The position numbers and the translations under genes were made by a program. A DNA stretch of 64,000 nt from Stenotrophomonas maltophilia (GTDB taxonomy: Bacteria > Pseudomonadota > Gammaproteobacteria > Xanthomonadales > Xanthomonadaceae): assembly GCF_003205835.1 (NCBI RefSeq), contig NZ_CP029773.1, positions 4,496,501 to 4,560,500 on the forward strand, in the 5' to 3' direction. Below the pieces are notes generated by a model. The model did not search any database and was not told the DNA's origin. It saw only the letters and a program-made list of their open reading frames with translations. Position 1 is the first letter of the stretch. Every line of letters starts with the position of its first letter. Below, in pieces: positions 8,769 to 17,720 of this stretch.

Positions 8769-9674
8769 TTACTCCTGGGAAACCTGGACACCACCGGCAG
8801 CGCCCGCCGGGGTAGCAGCAGCGGTGTTCTCGCCAACGCCGATGAACTGGCCGATGACCTTCTTGAACAGCAGTGGTTCAACACTGGAGAAGTGCTGCAC
8901 CGGTGCGTTCTTCGACGGCGCGGCCAGCGCCTTGAACTGCGTGAAACTGAGTGCGTCGGGCGCGCTGCGCACCTCGGCCACCCAGCGCTCGAAGTCTTCA
9001 TTGCTGCTGGCGGTGGCGATGAACTTCATGTTCGAGAAGCCATGTCCGCTGTAGTTGCCGGACATGCCTCGGAACTGGCCGGGCTCGTTGGCGATCAGGT
9101 GCAGCTGCGTGCGCATGCCGGCCATCGCGTAGATCTGCCCACCCAGCTGCGGGATGAAGAAGGTATTCATCGTCGAGTTGGAGGTGATGTTGAACGCCAG
9201 CGGGCGGTTGGCCGGGAAGTTGAGCTGGTTGACCGTGGCGATGCCCAGGTCCGGGTACACGAACACCCACTTCCAGTCGGTCGCGATCACGTCCACGTGC
9301 AGCGGTTCACCGGCCACGTCCAGCGGCTTGTACGGGTCCAGCTCGTGGGTCGACTTCCACACGATCACGGCCAGCCCGGCGATGATCAGCAGCGGCACGC
9401 CCCAGACCACGATCTCCACCTTGGTGGAGTGCGACCAGTCAGGCATGTATTTGGCTTTGGTATTGCCGGCGCGGTAGCGCCAGGCGAACACGAAGGTCAG
9501 CACGATGGCCGGTATCACCACGATCAGCATCAGGCCGATGCAGATCAGGATCAGGTCGCGCTGGGCGAGCCCGACCATGCCCTTCGAATCCAGCAGCACC
9601 CAGTCACAGCCCGACAGGCCGACGCAGGCCAGGGCGACCAGCGCCAGGCGGATGCGGTTCCAGCAGATATTCAT
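8769..9674 (-). CDS. cyoA: Cytochrome bo3 ubiquinol oxidase subunit II
   Basis: 301 residues. A lipoprotein signal (VALACVGLSGC) is followed by two membrane helices (LILICIGLMLIVVIPAIVLTFVFAWRY and VVWGVPLLIIAGLAVIVWKST) and a periplasmic cupredoxin domain. The domain contains TDWKWVFVYPDLGIATVNQLNFPANRP and GMSGNYSGHGFSNMKF, but lacks the Cys pair that would bind CuA, as expected for a quinol oxidase. First gene of cyoABCD. The 180-bp gap to the divergent MocR-type regulator holds that regulator's likely operator, so the two units may share control. Confidence 0.95.
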   Translation of the reverse strand: MNICWNRIRLALVALACVGLSGCDWVLLDSKGMVGLAQRDLILICIGLMLIVVIPAIVLTFVFAWRYRAGNTKAKYMPDWSHSTKVEIVVWGVPLLIIAGLAVIVWKSTHELDPYKPLDVAGEPLHVDVIATDWKWVFVYPDLGIATVNQLNFPANRPLAFNITSNSTMNTFFIPQLGGQIYAMAGMRTQLHLIANEPGQFRGMSGNYSGHGFSNMKFIATASSNEDFERWVAEVRSAPDALSFTQFKALAAPSKNAPVQHFSSVEPLLFKKVIGQFIGVGENTAAATPAGAAGGVQVSQE

Positions 9675-9856
9675 TGGAGGTCAACCCTGTTGAAGAAGCG
9701 CGCTTGACCGGCTCGCCTGCGCGCAGCGCCCGGGCGTGGAGCGGCTACACTGTGGGTACGAGGTCGCCTACAAGCAGGCGAACCACTCCAATCAAGCCCA
9801 TACAAGATACAGCATTGTATGGACTTGTGCATCTGTACGTATGGAAAAACTGACCG
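9675..9856. promoter_or_regulatory. Divergent control region between cyoA and the first MocR-type gene
   Basis: A 182-bp gap that must contain the promoters of both the leftward cyo operon and the rightward regulator. The only clear element I see is the inverted repeat at 9798-9822, described separately. No consensus sigma-70 boxes stand out. Confidence 0.6.
9798..9822. promoter_or_regulatory. Inverted repeat, likely MocR operator (site 1)
   Basis: CCATACAA-N9-TTGTATGG, a perfect 8-bp inverted repeat with the spacer GATACAGCA. It lies 35 bp before the first regulator's start. The same arms and spacer length recur at 11295-11317, before the operon downstream of the regulator. The AT-rich, exact symmetry stands out from the GC-rich surroundings. 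Confidence 0.7.
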
Positions 9857-11272
9857 ATGACGCCACCTGCCGCCGGCCGCCGCCTGAAACACCCCAATCG
9901 CACCTGGGTTCGCCCCTTCCGCGAGGGCGCCGGCCCGCTGTACCTGCAGATTGCCCAGCAGGTGCGCGAGGCGGTGGATGACGGGGTGCTGCGCCCGGGC
10001 GACCGCCTGCCGCCGCAGCGCGACCTCGCCCAGCAGGTGGGGGTGGACCTGACCACGGTCACCCGTGCCTTCGCCGAGCTGCGCCAGGCCGGCCTGCTCG
10101 ACGCGCAGGGCGCCGGCGGTACGTTCATCGCGCTGTCGGCCGGCAACCGCAGCACCTCGGTCGACCTGAGCATGAACATCCCGCCGCTGCTGGGCAGCGC
10201 GCCGTTCGCACAGGGCATGGAGGCCGGCTTCCAGCACGTGGGCCAGCAGCTGGGCCAGGGCGAACTGATGAGCTACCACGTCGGCGCCGGCACTCGCGAG
10301 GACCGCGCCGCTGCGGTGCAGTGGCTGGCGCCGATGCTGGGCACGGTCGGCGCCGACCAGGTGGTGATCTGCCCCGGCGCGCAGACCGCGCTGTGCGCGC
10401 TGATCCTGGCCCGCACCCAGCCGGGCGAACTGATCGCCGCCGAGCAGCTGACCTACCCGGGCCTGCTGGCCGCCGCGCGCGTGCTGCAGCGGGGCGTGGT
10501 GCCGGTGGCGATGGACGCCGAAGGCATGCTGCCTGAAGCGCTGGAAGAGGCCTGCCAGCTGCGTCGCCCACGCCTGCTGTACCTGGTGCCGACCATCCAG
10601 AATCCGACCACGGCAACGATGTCGGCACAGCGCCGGCAGGCGCTGCTGGCGGTCGCCAAGCGGCACGATATGGCCGTGATCGAAGACGATCCCTACTGGT
10701 TGCTGGCCGGAGACGCCCCGCCGCCGCTGGCCGCACACCGCGATGCCGGCTGCCCGGTCTATTACATCTCCACGCTGTCCAAGTGCCTGGCCCCGGGCCT
10801 GCGCACCGCCTACCTGGTGGTGCCGGCCGGCGAGCCAATGGAACCGGTGCTGGACGCGCTGCGCGCGATCGCGCTGATGCCGACCCAGTCGATGGTGGCG
10901 GTGGCCTCGCAGTGGATCCGCAGCGGCCAGGCCCAGGACATGGTGCAGCGCTTCCAGCAGGAACTGCGCGAGCGCCAGGCCATTGCCGCCCGTTACCTGC
11001 CGGCCCGTGCCCAGGCGCATCCGGCCGGCCTGCATGTGTGGCTGCCGCTGCCGCCGCGGCTCGACCAGTACCGGTTGATCCAGGCCGCACAGGAGCAGGG
11101 GCTGGGCATTGCCAGCTCCGATGCCTTCAGCGTGGAAGAACCGCCACCGGGCAACGCGATCCGCCTGTCGTTGGGCGGCGCGGTCGACCAGGGCGCGCTG
11201 GCCGGGGCGCTGGCCAAGCTGAACGAGATCCTGTCCGAGGCCCCCGAGGCACGCCACAACGCCATCGTCTGA
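9857..11272 (+). CDS. MocR-type PLP-dependent transcriptional regulator (GntR HTH plus aminotransferase domain)
   Basis: 471 residues. The N-terminal winged helix is GntR-type: PLYLQIAQQVREAVDDGVLRPGDRLPPQRDLAQQVGVDLTTVTRAF, residues about 25-80. The remaining part is a fold-type I aminotransferase domain with VPTIQNPTTATM, VIEDDPYW, and the PLP-binding lysine in STLSKCLAPGLRTAYL. Such proteins sense PLP or amino-acid-like ligands. The operator-like repeat CCATACAA-N9-TTGTATGG lies before it and again before the next operon, so I infer autoregulation and control of those genes, and possibly of the divergent cyoA. A paralogue with the same architecture follows at 12215. Confidence 0.9.
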   Translation: MTPPAAGRRLKHPNRTWVRPFREGAGPLYLQIAQQVREAVDDGVLRPGDRLPPQRDLAQQVGVDLTTVTRAFAELRQAGLLDAQGAGGTFIALSAGNRSTSVDLSMNIPPLLGSAPFAQGMEAGFQHVGQQLGQGELMSYHVGAGTREDRAAAVQWLAPMLGTVGADQVVICPGAQTALCALILARTQPGELIAAEQLTYPGLLAAARVLQRGVVPVAMDAEGMLPEALEEACQLRRPRLLYLVPTIQNPTTATMSAQRRQALLAVAKRHDMAVIEDDPYWLLAGDAPPPLAAHRDAGCPVYYISTLSKCLAPGLRTAYLVVPAGEPMEPVLDALRAIALMPTQSMVAVASQWIRSGQAQDMVQRFQQELRERQAIAARYLPARAQAHPAGLHVWLPLPPRLDQYRLIQAAQEQGLGIASSDAFSVEEPPPGNAIRLSLGGAVDQGALAGALAKLNEILSEAPEARHNAIV

Positions 11273-11294
11273 ACGGAGCGCATGGCGCTTTATC

Positions 11295-11327
11295 CATACA
11301 AGATGATATTTTGTATGCAATGTATGG
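11295..11327. promoter_or_regulatory. Inverted repeat, likely MocR operator (site 2)
   Basis: CATACAA-N9-TTGTATG (11295-11317), with the same 9-base spacer length as site 1, followed by a further half-site TGTATGG (11321-11327). It starts 22 bases after the first regulator's stop and ends 19 bases before the small membrane protein's ATG, so it can control that operon. The AT-rich core could include a promoter. Confidence 0.7.
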
Positions 11328-11345
11328 ATGAAGGGACGTGCATCG

Positions 11346-11606
11346 ATGCGCGCCGAGAAACTGAAGTTCCACCTGGTGATGGCCGGGTGCGGCGGCTTTG
11401 TGGTGTTGATGCTGGCCGCGCTGGCCTGGGTCTGCCTGCAGCCGCAGACCGTGGATGTGCAGGCCGCCGAACGCCACGCCATCGAGCAGTGCGTGCAGCG
11501 CAGCGAGGATCCGTCGCGTAGCGAGATCCAGCGCCGCGCGCAGGCCGATTCGTGCCGCGAGATGCGCAAGCAGTACGTGCACAAGTTCGGCCGGGAAGAT
11601 TCCTGA
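11346..11606 (+). CDS. Small single-pass membrane protein, unknown function
   Basis: 86 residues. One N-terminal transmembrane helix (LVMAGCGGFVVLMLAALAWVCL) is followed by a charged, probably periplasmic, tail with two cysteines (IEQCVQRSEDPSR, DSCREMRKQYVHKFG). The start at 11346 gives a charged N-terminus (MRAEKLKFH); an upstream in-frame ATG at 11328 is close to the operator. Its stop overlaps the next gene's ATG (TGATG). I do not recognise a family. It lies between two MocR-type regulators, directly behind their putative operator. Confidence 0.65.
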   Translation: MRAEKLKFHLVMAGCGGFVVLMLAALAWVCLQPQTVDVQAAERHAIEQCVQRSEDPSRSEIQRRAQADSCREMRKQYVHKFGREDS

Positions 11607-12205
11607 TGGGCGCAGCCGCGCCGAGTCGCCGCTGGCTGCTGCCGACGATGATCGCCCTCGCCTGCCTGTTCATGGCCGGCGTCGCGGCTGCGCTGTGGCA
11701 GTACTTCGGCTACAGCGCGCAGTCCACCTTCACCGAACAGGCCATCGTCTTCGACGATTCGCAGCTGCGCCTGCCGGCCGATCTGGCCGGTGATACCGGC
11801 CGCATCCGCGTGGTGCATTTCTGGGACCCGGCCTGCGGCGTGTGCAACCGCGAAACCGGTGCGCACCTGAGCTACCTGATCAGCATGTACCGCCGCGCCG
11901 GCATCGACTTCTATGCCATACGCCGCCCGGGTACGCAGGGCGAGCTGCCCGAGCCGCTGCGCAACAAGGTGATCAACCTGCCGACCATCGATGGCATCGA
12001 ACACATCCCGGCCAGCCCCGCCGTAGCCATCTGGGATCGCCAGGGCCACCTCGCCTACGCCGGCCCGTACAGCATCGGCATGGTCTGCAACTCGGCCAAC
12101 AGCTTCGTCGAACCGCTGCTGGACAGACTGGTGCGCGGCGAATCCGTGCGCCCGAAAGGACTGCTTGCCGTGGGCTGCTACTGCCCCTGGCAGGCCCAGC
12201 GCTGA
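11606..12205 (+). CDS. Membrane-anchored thioredoxin-fold protein (DUF6436-like)
   Basis: 199 residues. An N-terminal anchor helix (LLPTMIALACLFMAGVAAALW) leads into a periplasmic thioredoxin-like domain with a CxxC site in VVHFWDPACGVCNRETGAHL. A cis-proline-like element follows in IPASPAVAIWDRQG, and the end carries a second cysteine pair (LAVGCYCPW). This fits the DUF6436/MauD-like group of thiol-redox proteins. Translation is coupled to the preceding small gene by a one-base overlap. The second MocR-type gene begins 9 bases after its stop, so all three may be one transcript. Confidence 0.75.
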   Translation: MGAAAPSRRWLLPTMIALACLFMAGVAAALWQYFGYSAQSTFTEQAIVFDDSQLRLPADLAGDTGRIRVVHFWDPACGVCNRETGAHLSYLISMYRRAGIDFYAIRRPGTQGELPEPLRNKVINLPTIDGIEHIPASPAVAIWDRQGHLAYAGPYSIGMVCNSANSFVEPLLDRLVRGESVRPKGLLAVGCYCPWQAQR

Positions 12206-12214
12206 GGACGCGCA

Positions 12215-13729
12215 ATGACATCACTGACGCTGGCCGGCATGGCCGCTGCAAACAACAACGGCGGTCACCTGTCCGAACCGACCGATGGTTATGGACAGGC
12301 TCCCGCCGTTGGAAGCAACGATACGCCCCGACATGCTCCGTACATGCCGCGACCGGATGTCGCAGCCCGCGAATGGGTGCAGGACGTGCTCGCGCACAAC
12401 GGGCCGATCTACCTGCGCATCGTCAACTCGCTGGAACGCACGGTGCGCCGCGGTGGTCTCGCACCGGGGCAGCGCCTGCCTTCGCAGCGCGCGTTGGCGC
12501 AGCAGCTCGGCATCGATCTGACCACGGTGACACGGGCCTTCGATGAAGCACGCAAGCGCGGCCTGATCGAAGCGCGTGGACCACAGGGCAGCTTCATCGC
12601 ACCGCCCAAGGCCGGCTTCGACCAGGTGGTGGACCTGAGCATGAACGTGCCGCCGGTGCCCGACGCCGATGCGCTGGCGGAGACGCTGCGCCGTGGCGCC
12701 GCCGCCGTGCTTGCACGCAGCAACGCACCGAACCTGATGACCTATCACCTGGGCGGCGGCAACCTGACCGATCGCCACGCGGCGGCGCGCTGGCTGCAGC
12801 CGATGCTGGGAAAGGTGGACGATGCCTGCCTGCTGCTGACCGAAGGTGCACAGGTGGCGCTGGCCGCGATCCTGGTCAGCCAGGGCCGCGACAACGACGC
12901 GATCCTCTGCGATGCGCTGGTCTATCCGGGCCTGCTGCAGGCCGCCGCCGCACTGGGCCGGCGCCTGCTGCCGGTGGACAGCGACGAACACGGCATGTGC
13001 CCCGATGCACTGGCCCGGCTGGCGCGCGAAAGCGGCGCGCGGTTGGTCTATCTCAATCCCACCTGCCAGAACCCGACCGCGCTGACCCTGCCGCTGCAGC
13101 GGCGCGAAGCGCTGGCACGCGTGCTGGAGCGCGAAGGCCTGCTGGCGATCGAAGACGATCCGTACTGGCACCTCGCCGAAGAAGCACCGACACCGCTGGC
13201 GGCGCTGGCACCGCGTCATGTGTTCTACGTGGCGACGCTGTCGAAGGTGATCAGTCCCGGCCTGCGCACCGCTTTCGTGCGCTGCCCGAGCGCGGCGCAT
13301 GCCGAGGCGATGACGGCTGCACTGCGGGCAACGCGGTTGATGGGCCATCCGCTGGTCTCGGCGCTGGCCAGCCAGCTGTTGCTGGATGGTTCGGCGCAGT
13401 CACTGCTGGCACAGGTGCGCACCGAGGCGCGCGAGCGCATGCGCATGGCCCGCTACCTGCTGGCGCCATCGCTGCTGCAGCGGGCTGAAGGCCTGCATGC
13501 CTGGTGCCGGATACCGGCGCCGTGGACCGATGCCACGCTGGTGCGCACCGCGCAACTGCAGGGGCTGGCGATTGCACCGTCATCGGCGTTCTGCCCGCCG
13601 GGGGTACAGCATCAGAACGGGGTGCGGCTGTCGTTGGGGCTGGCGGCGGACCGTCGGCAGCTGGAAAGTGCGCTGCGGCGGATTGATCGGTTGCTGTTGT
13701 CGGATGCGTTGCCGGCGATCGAGCGGTAG
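12215..13729 (+). CDS. Second MocR-type PLP-dependent regulator
   Basis: 504 residues. GAGGA lies 6 bases before the ATG. The first 55 or so residues are a variable extension, so a later start is possible. Then comes a GntR helix-turn-helix (PIYLRIVNSLERTVRRGGLAPGQRLPSQRALAQQLGIDLTTVTRAF) and an aminotransferase-like domain with LVYLNPTCQNPTALTLPLQRR, AIEDDPYWHLAEE, and the PLP lysine in VATLSKVISPGLRTAFV. It is clearly paralogous to the regulator at 9857, with the same LTTVTRAF recognition helix, so both may bind the same CATACAA operator. Confidence 0.9.
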   Translation: MTSLTLAGMAAANNNGGHLSEPTDGYGQAPAVGSNDTPRHAPYMPRPDVAAREWVQDVLAHNGPIYLRIVNSLERTVRRGGLAPGQRLPSQRALAQQLGIDLTTVTRAFDEARKRGLIEARGPQGSFIAPPKAGFDQVVDLSMNVPPVPDADALAETLRRGAAAVLARSNAPNLMTYHLGGGNLTDRHAAARWLQPMLGKVDDACLLLTEGAQVALAAILVSQGRDNDAILCDALVYPGLLQAAAALGRRLLPVDSDEHGMCPDALARLARESGARLVYLNPTCQNPTALTLPLQRREALARVLEREGLLAIEDDPYWHLAEEAPTPLAALAPRHVFYVATLSKVISPGLRTAFVRCPSAAHAEAMTAALRATRLMGHPLVSALASQLLLDGSAQSLLAQVRTEARERMRMARYLLAPSLLQRAEGLHAWCRIPAPWTDATLVRTAQLQGLAIAPSSAFCPPGVQHQNGVRLSLGLAADRRQLESALRRIDRLLLSDALPAIER

Positions 13730-13734
13730 GCCTG

Positions 13735-13807
13735 GTAGTGCCGGCCGCTGGCCGGCGGAAGATTCGCCGGCACGGTTGGAATGTGCCAACCAAGGTTGGC
13801 ACCCACC
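13735..13807. repeat. Pair of SMAG-type palindromes in opposite orientation
   Basis: Element one: GTAG at 13735, then TGCCGGCC-GCT-GGCCGGC. Element two: GTGCCAACC-AAG-GTTGGCACCCACC (13783-13807), on the opposite strand. They sit in the convergent gap between the second MocR-type gene and the PLP enzyme and could act as a bidirectional mRNA-end structure. Confidence 0.8.
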
Positions 13808-13816
13808 AGAGCAGGG

Positions 13817-15118
13817 TCAGGCCAGGTTGGAGAGCGCCTGCACCAGCGCATCGATCTGCTCCGGCCGGGTGAACACTGACGGCGTCACCCGCACGCAGGC
13901 GCCGGAGTCCAAACCATCGCGGTGGGTGGTGAACACCCGATGCTCATCCAGCAGGCGCTTCTGCAGCGCGAGGTTGTCAGCCACGCTGGTGCGCCCGCGC
14001 AGGCGGAAGCTGGCCAGCGCACTGGCCAGCGCCGGGTCCGCCGAGGACAGCACTTCGATATGCGCCATCTGCCGCGCCGGCACGGTCCAGCGCTCACGCA
14101 GGTAGCGCAGCCGCGCCTGCTTGTTGGCCACGCCGATGCGCTGATGCAGGGCAATGGCATCCGGCAGTGCCAGGTAGGCGGCGAAGTTGACCGTACCGGT
14201 ATGCACGCGGCTGCCCACGCGGCCATCGTCGGGTTCGCCCATGTAGGGGTCCAGGTCGGTCACGCGCCCCTTGCGCACGTACATCGCGCCGACGCCCACC
14301 GGCGCACCGATCCACTTGTGCAGGTTGATGCCGACGAAATCGGCCTTCAGCTGCGGCACCGCGTAGTCGATCTGGCCAAACCCATGCGCGGCATCGACGA
14401 TCACATCGATACCGCGTGCTCGCGCGCGTTCGGCGATCTCCGCCACCGGCAGCACCAGCCCATGGCGATGGCTGACCTGGGTCAGCAGCACCAGCTTCAG
14501 GCGCGGTAACCGCGCGAATGCGTCCTCATACGCCTGCAGGATCTGCGCGTGGTCGGGCACCGCCGGCAGCGCGATACGCTCGACCTGCACGCCGCGACGC
14601 TGCTGCAGCCAGCGCATCGCGCCGATCATGCTGTCGTAGTCGATGTCGGCGTAGAGCACCTGGTCGCCGGGCTGCAGGCGGTTGTAGCCGCCGATCAGCG
14701 CCAGCATCGCCTCGGTGGCGCCGCGGGTCAGTGCAATCTCGTCGGCGGCCACGCCCAGCAGCTCGGCCACCTGCCGCTGCACCGCCATGTACTGCACCGG
14801 GAACTCACGGCGGCCATACCACGCGTTGCCCCGGTTCACCTCGGCGGTGTGGCGCTGGTAGCTGGCCAGCGTTTCGCGGCCCATCGCGCCCCAATAACCG
14901 TTCTCCAGGTGGTTCACTTCGTCGGTGATGTCGAAGTGACTGGCCACCGCGGCCCAGTAGCCTTCATCGCGGGCCAGCACGTCCGGCGCCACGGTCGTTG
15001 CGGGAATCTGCATGGGCGCAGCGTAACGCGCGGCGGCCATGGCGGGCAGTGACGACAATGCGGCTGCGGCGGGCAGCAAGGTGCCGGCACGCAGCAGGGA
15101 GCGGCGGGTACGGTCCAT
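13817..15118 (-). CDS. Tat-exported class V aminotransferase-fold PLP enzyme (isopenicillin-N-epimerase-like)
   Basis: 433 residues. The N-terminus MDRTRRSLLRAGTLLPAAAALSSLPAMA is a Tat-like signal (twin Arg, then a hydrophobic stretch). The mature part is a fold-type I PLP enzyme: RGATEAMLALIGGYNRLQPGDQVLYADIDYDS, DVIVDAAHGFGQIDY (PLP-ring Asp), and the Schiff-base lysine in FVGINLHKWIGAPVGVGAMYVRKG. This is the CefD/isopenicillin-N epimerase-like branch of class V. Its ATG overlaps the TonB-dependent receptor stop (TGATG), so the pair is coupled. PLP is loaded in the cytoplasm, which fits Tat export of a folded enzyme. Substrate unknown. Confidence 0.8.
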   Translation of the reverse strand: MDRTRRSLLRAGTLLPAAAALSSLPAMAAARYAAPMQIPATTVAPDVLARDEGYWAAVASHFDITDEVNHLENGYWGAMGRETLASYQRHTAEVNRGNAWYGRREFPVQYMAVQRQVAELLGVAADEIALTRGATEAMLALIGGYNRLQPGDQVLYADIDYDSMIGAMRWLQQRRGVQVERIALPAVPDHAQILQAYEDAFARLPRLKLVLLTQVSHRHGLVLPVAEIAERARARGIDVIVDAAHGFGQIDYAVPQLKADFVGINLHKWIGAPVGVGAMYVRKGRVTDLDPYMGEPDDGRVGSRVHTGTVNFAAYLALPDAIALHQRIGVANKQARLRYLRERWTVPARQMAHIEVLSSADPALASALASFRLRGRTSVADNLALQKRLLDEHRVFTTHRDGLDSGACVRVTPSVFTRPEQIDALVQALSNLA

Positions 15119-17520
15119 CAGAAGCTCAACCGGTACTGCGCGTACAGGTTGGCGCCATCGGTGTCGTACGGTGCGTTGCGCGAGTAGACCAGGCCGCGGC
15201 TGGCCTGGAAGACCGCCTCATCCGGATAGCGGTCGAGCACGTTGTCGGCACCCACGCGCAGGCTGTGGTGCTCGTTGATGCGGTACCCCACGGCGAGGTC
15301 GAGGAAGCTCATCGCGCCGAAGCGCTGGTAGATGTCGCCCACCGCATTGCCGCTGGCGTCGGTCCAGGCACCGTAGTAGCGCATGCGCGCCATCAACGAC
15401 CAGGCACCGATGTCCCAGCTGCCGGTCAGGCTGCCCTTGTGCTCGGGCAGGCGGTCTTCGAACAGCACGCGCTGGGTTTCGTTGGTAGCCACCGAGGTGC
15501 TGCCGTTGTCCACCCGCGTACGGTTGTAGTTGTAGGCCAGGGTCAGCGTCATGCGGCCGGCGCCGAGGTCGCGCAGGTAGTTGCCGACCACGTCCACGCC
15601 GGTGGTGGTGGTATCGAAGTCGTTGGTGAAGTAGTTCACCGAGGTATAGCCCAGCGGATTCGGCGTGCCGGCCGGAATGGCGAAGCTGGCCGACTGGCTG
15701 AAGCGGTCGGTGAGCTTGATCTGGTAGACATCCACCGAGCCGGACAGCCCCAGGTCGGTGCGCCAGGTCAGGCCCAGCGACGCGGTACGCGATTCCTCCG
15801 GCTTCAGCGGCCTGGCACCGAGCAGCTGCGCCAGCGGATCGTTCGGCGACAGGCGGCCACTGGTGAAGATCTGCAGCGTGCGCGTATCCAGGCCCTGGGT
15901 GGTGCTGGTGGTATTGAGCTGCGCCGGTGTCGGTGCGCGGAAGCCTGTGGACACCGTGCCGCGCAGGGCCACGTCCGGGGTGATCGCGAAGCGTGCCGAC
16001 AGTTTGCCGTCCAGCGTGCTGCCAAAGCTGGAGAAGTCCTCGTAGCGGCTGGCCGCACCGATGCTCCAGCGCTCGCCCAGCGGCACTTCCATATCCACGT
16101 AGGCGGCCTTGCTGCGCTGGCTCCACTGCCCAGCCTGGCTGGCCGAGAAGCCCGGCGCACCGTTGGAGTTGGCTTCCAGGCCAGCGGCAGCGCCCGGGCC
16201 CACTGCGTACGAAGCCGGATCACCGGCACGCACCTGGTAGGTCTCCTGGCGGAACTCGCCACCGAAGGCGACGTTGATCGGCTTGGACAGCGCAGCCACA
16301 TCCCACTCGTAGTTGAAGTCGGCGTTGGCGTTCTTCTCGGTCTGGGTCAGGCGGCCGAGATCGAATGCGGTCGGGCTGGCCGGGCCGAGCGAGGCGTTGA
16401 TCGAATTCTTCAGGCTGTAGTCGATGGCGTTGCGGCCATACGACGCGCTGACATCCCAGCGCAGCTTCGGGGTGATCTCGCCACGCAGGCCACCGACCAG
16501 TTGCAGGTCGTTCTGGACGTTGCCGTACTGCGGGCTGAACCCCACTGGATAGATCGAACGCAGGTTCCAGCCGGGGAAGATCGCCGTGATGCGGTAGGCA
16601 CCGGTGGTGGTGTCCGGATTGCGCCAGTTGAAATCGCTGACGCCATCGCTGTGGCTGTACAGGCCGAACGCATACAACTCCAGCGTGTCGCTGGCATTGG
16701 CCTTCACGTTGAAGCCGACACGGCGGCTTTCCAGTTCCGGCTGGCCCCAGCGCTGTACCGGGTTGGGCACGTCCAGATCCGGATGCGCGGCCTGGAAGGC
16801 GATCGCATCCGGGCGCTGGCGGGTGCGGGAGGTGGCGTCGGAGTTGGACGATTCGGCGAACAGCACCAGGCTGCCATAGTCACCCAGCGACCAGCCGGTG
16901 CGTGCGCTGAAATCGCGCGAGGCGCCATCGCCCTGCGCATACTGCGAATAGCCGGCGGTGATCTCGGTACCGGGGCCATCCTCCAGAATGATGTTGATGA
17001 CGCCGGCGATGGCATCCGAGCCGTACTGCGCCGACGCACCATCGCGCAGCACTTCGATGCGCTTGATCGCACTGGTCGGAATCTGTGCCAGGTCGGCCGC
17101 CTGCGCGCCACGGTTGCCGAGCAGCGCGCTGCGGTGGAAGCGACGACCGTTGACCAGCACCAACGTCTGATCCGGCGACAGGCCACGCAGCGTGGCCGGG
17201 CGCACGAACACCTGACCGTCCGCCATCGGCAGGCGCTGCACCACGAACGACGGCACCAGCTGCGCCAGCACGTCCTTCAGGTCGGTGGATTCAACGGACT
17301 TGATGTCTTCCTTGGTGAACACGTCCACCGGCGCCAACGTTTCGAACTGGGTGCGGTTGGAGGCGCGGGTGCCGGTGACCAGCATCGCGTCGAGCTGGGT
17401 GGGCGCCGCACGGCTGCCCGCCGGGGCATCGACCGCATCGGCCTCCGCTGCGATCGCGCCTCCTGCGCTGGCCATGGAAAGGGCGAGGAGGATGGAACGC
17501 GAAAGCTTCGAACGATGCAC
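15118..17520 (-). CDS. TonB-dependent outer-membrane receptor
   Basis: 800 residues. A Sec signal peptide ends near GGAIAAEADA. The plug domain (about 50-170) has DAMLVTGTRASNRTQ, VDVFTKEDIKSVESTDLKDVLAQLVPSF, VLVNGRRFHRSALL and IKRIEVLRDGASAQYGSDAIAGVINI, all standard TonB-receptor features. The rest is a 22-strand barrel ending in a C-terminal aromatic residue (YAQYRLSF). It is translationally coupled to the Tat-exported PLP enzyme, so the imported molecule is probably that enzyme's substrate or product. A divergent AraC-type gene about 200 bp upstream is the likely regulator. Confidence 0.9.
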   Translation of the reverse strand: MHRSKLSRSILLALSMASAGGAIAAEADAVDAPAGSRAAPTQLDAMLVTGTRASNRTQFETLAPVDVFTKEDIKSVESTDLKDVLAQLVPSFVVQRLPMADGQVFVRPATLRGLSPDQTLVLVNGRRFHRSALLGNRGAQAADLAQIPTSAIKRIEVLRDGASAQYGSDAIAGVINIILEDGPGTEITAGYSQYAQGDGASRDFSARTGWSLGDYGSLVLFAESSNSDATSRTRQRPDAIAFQAAHPDLDVPNPVQRWGQPELESRRVGFNVKANASDTLELYAFGLYSHSDGVSDFNWRNPDTTTGAYRITAIFPGWNLRSIYPVGFSPQYGNVQNDLQLVGGLRGEITPKLRWDVSASYGRNAIDYSLKNSINASLGPASPTAFDLGRLTQTEKNANADFNYEWDVAALSKPINVAFGGEFRQETYQVRAGDPASYAVGPGAAAGLEANSNGAPGFSASQAGQWSQRSKAAYVDMEVPLGERWSIGAASRYEDFSSFGSTLDGKLSARFAITPDVALRGTVSTGFRAPTPAQLNTTSTTQGLDTRTLQIFTSGRLSPNDPLAQLLGARPLKPEESRTASLGLTWRTDLGLSGSVDVYQIKLTDRFSQSASFAIPAGTPNPLGYTSVNYFTNDFDTTTTGVDVVGNYLRDLGAGRMTLTLAYNYNRTRVDNGSTSVATNETQRVLFEDRLPEHKGSLTGSWDIGAWSLMARMRYYGAWTDASGNAVGDIYQRFGAMSFLDLAVGYRINEHHSLRVGADNVLDRYPDEAVFQASRGLVYSRNAPYDTDGANLYAQYRLSF

Positions 17521-17720
17521 GGCAGGGCTCCGGGAGGACGCGACAGGGCCAGCACCCGCTCGGACACAACAGGCGTGGACAAGGCGCGCAGTCTCGGCGC
17601 GATCTGTGAAGGAGCCATGACGTCAGTGCGACAGCTTGATGCCGCTGCAGCGCAAGAACTGCTAAACGCGGCGCCTGCCGATCCGCTACTGTGCCGGCAT
17701 TGGATTCGGGGAACGGCAGG
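17521..17720. other. Divergent intergenic region, TonB receptor / AraC regulator
   Basis: A 200-bp gap expected to hold both promoters. I found no convincing operator or consensus promoter in it. Confidence 0.4.

Noticed and set aside
6940..9054. 704-residue plus-strand open frame
   Set aside because: Antisense to cyoB and cyoA; His/Gln/Asp-rich shadow without motifs.
9671..12049. 792-residue minus-strand open frame
   Set aside because: Antisense to the first MocR-type gene and its downstream operon; shadow composition.
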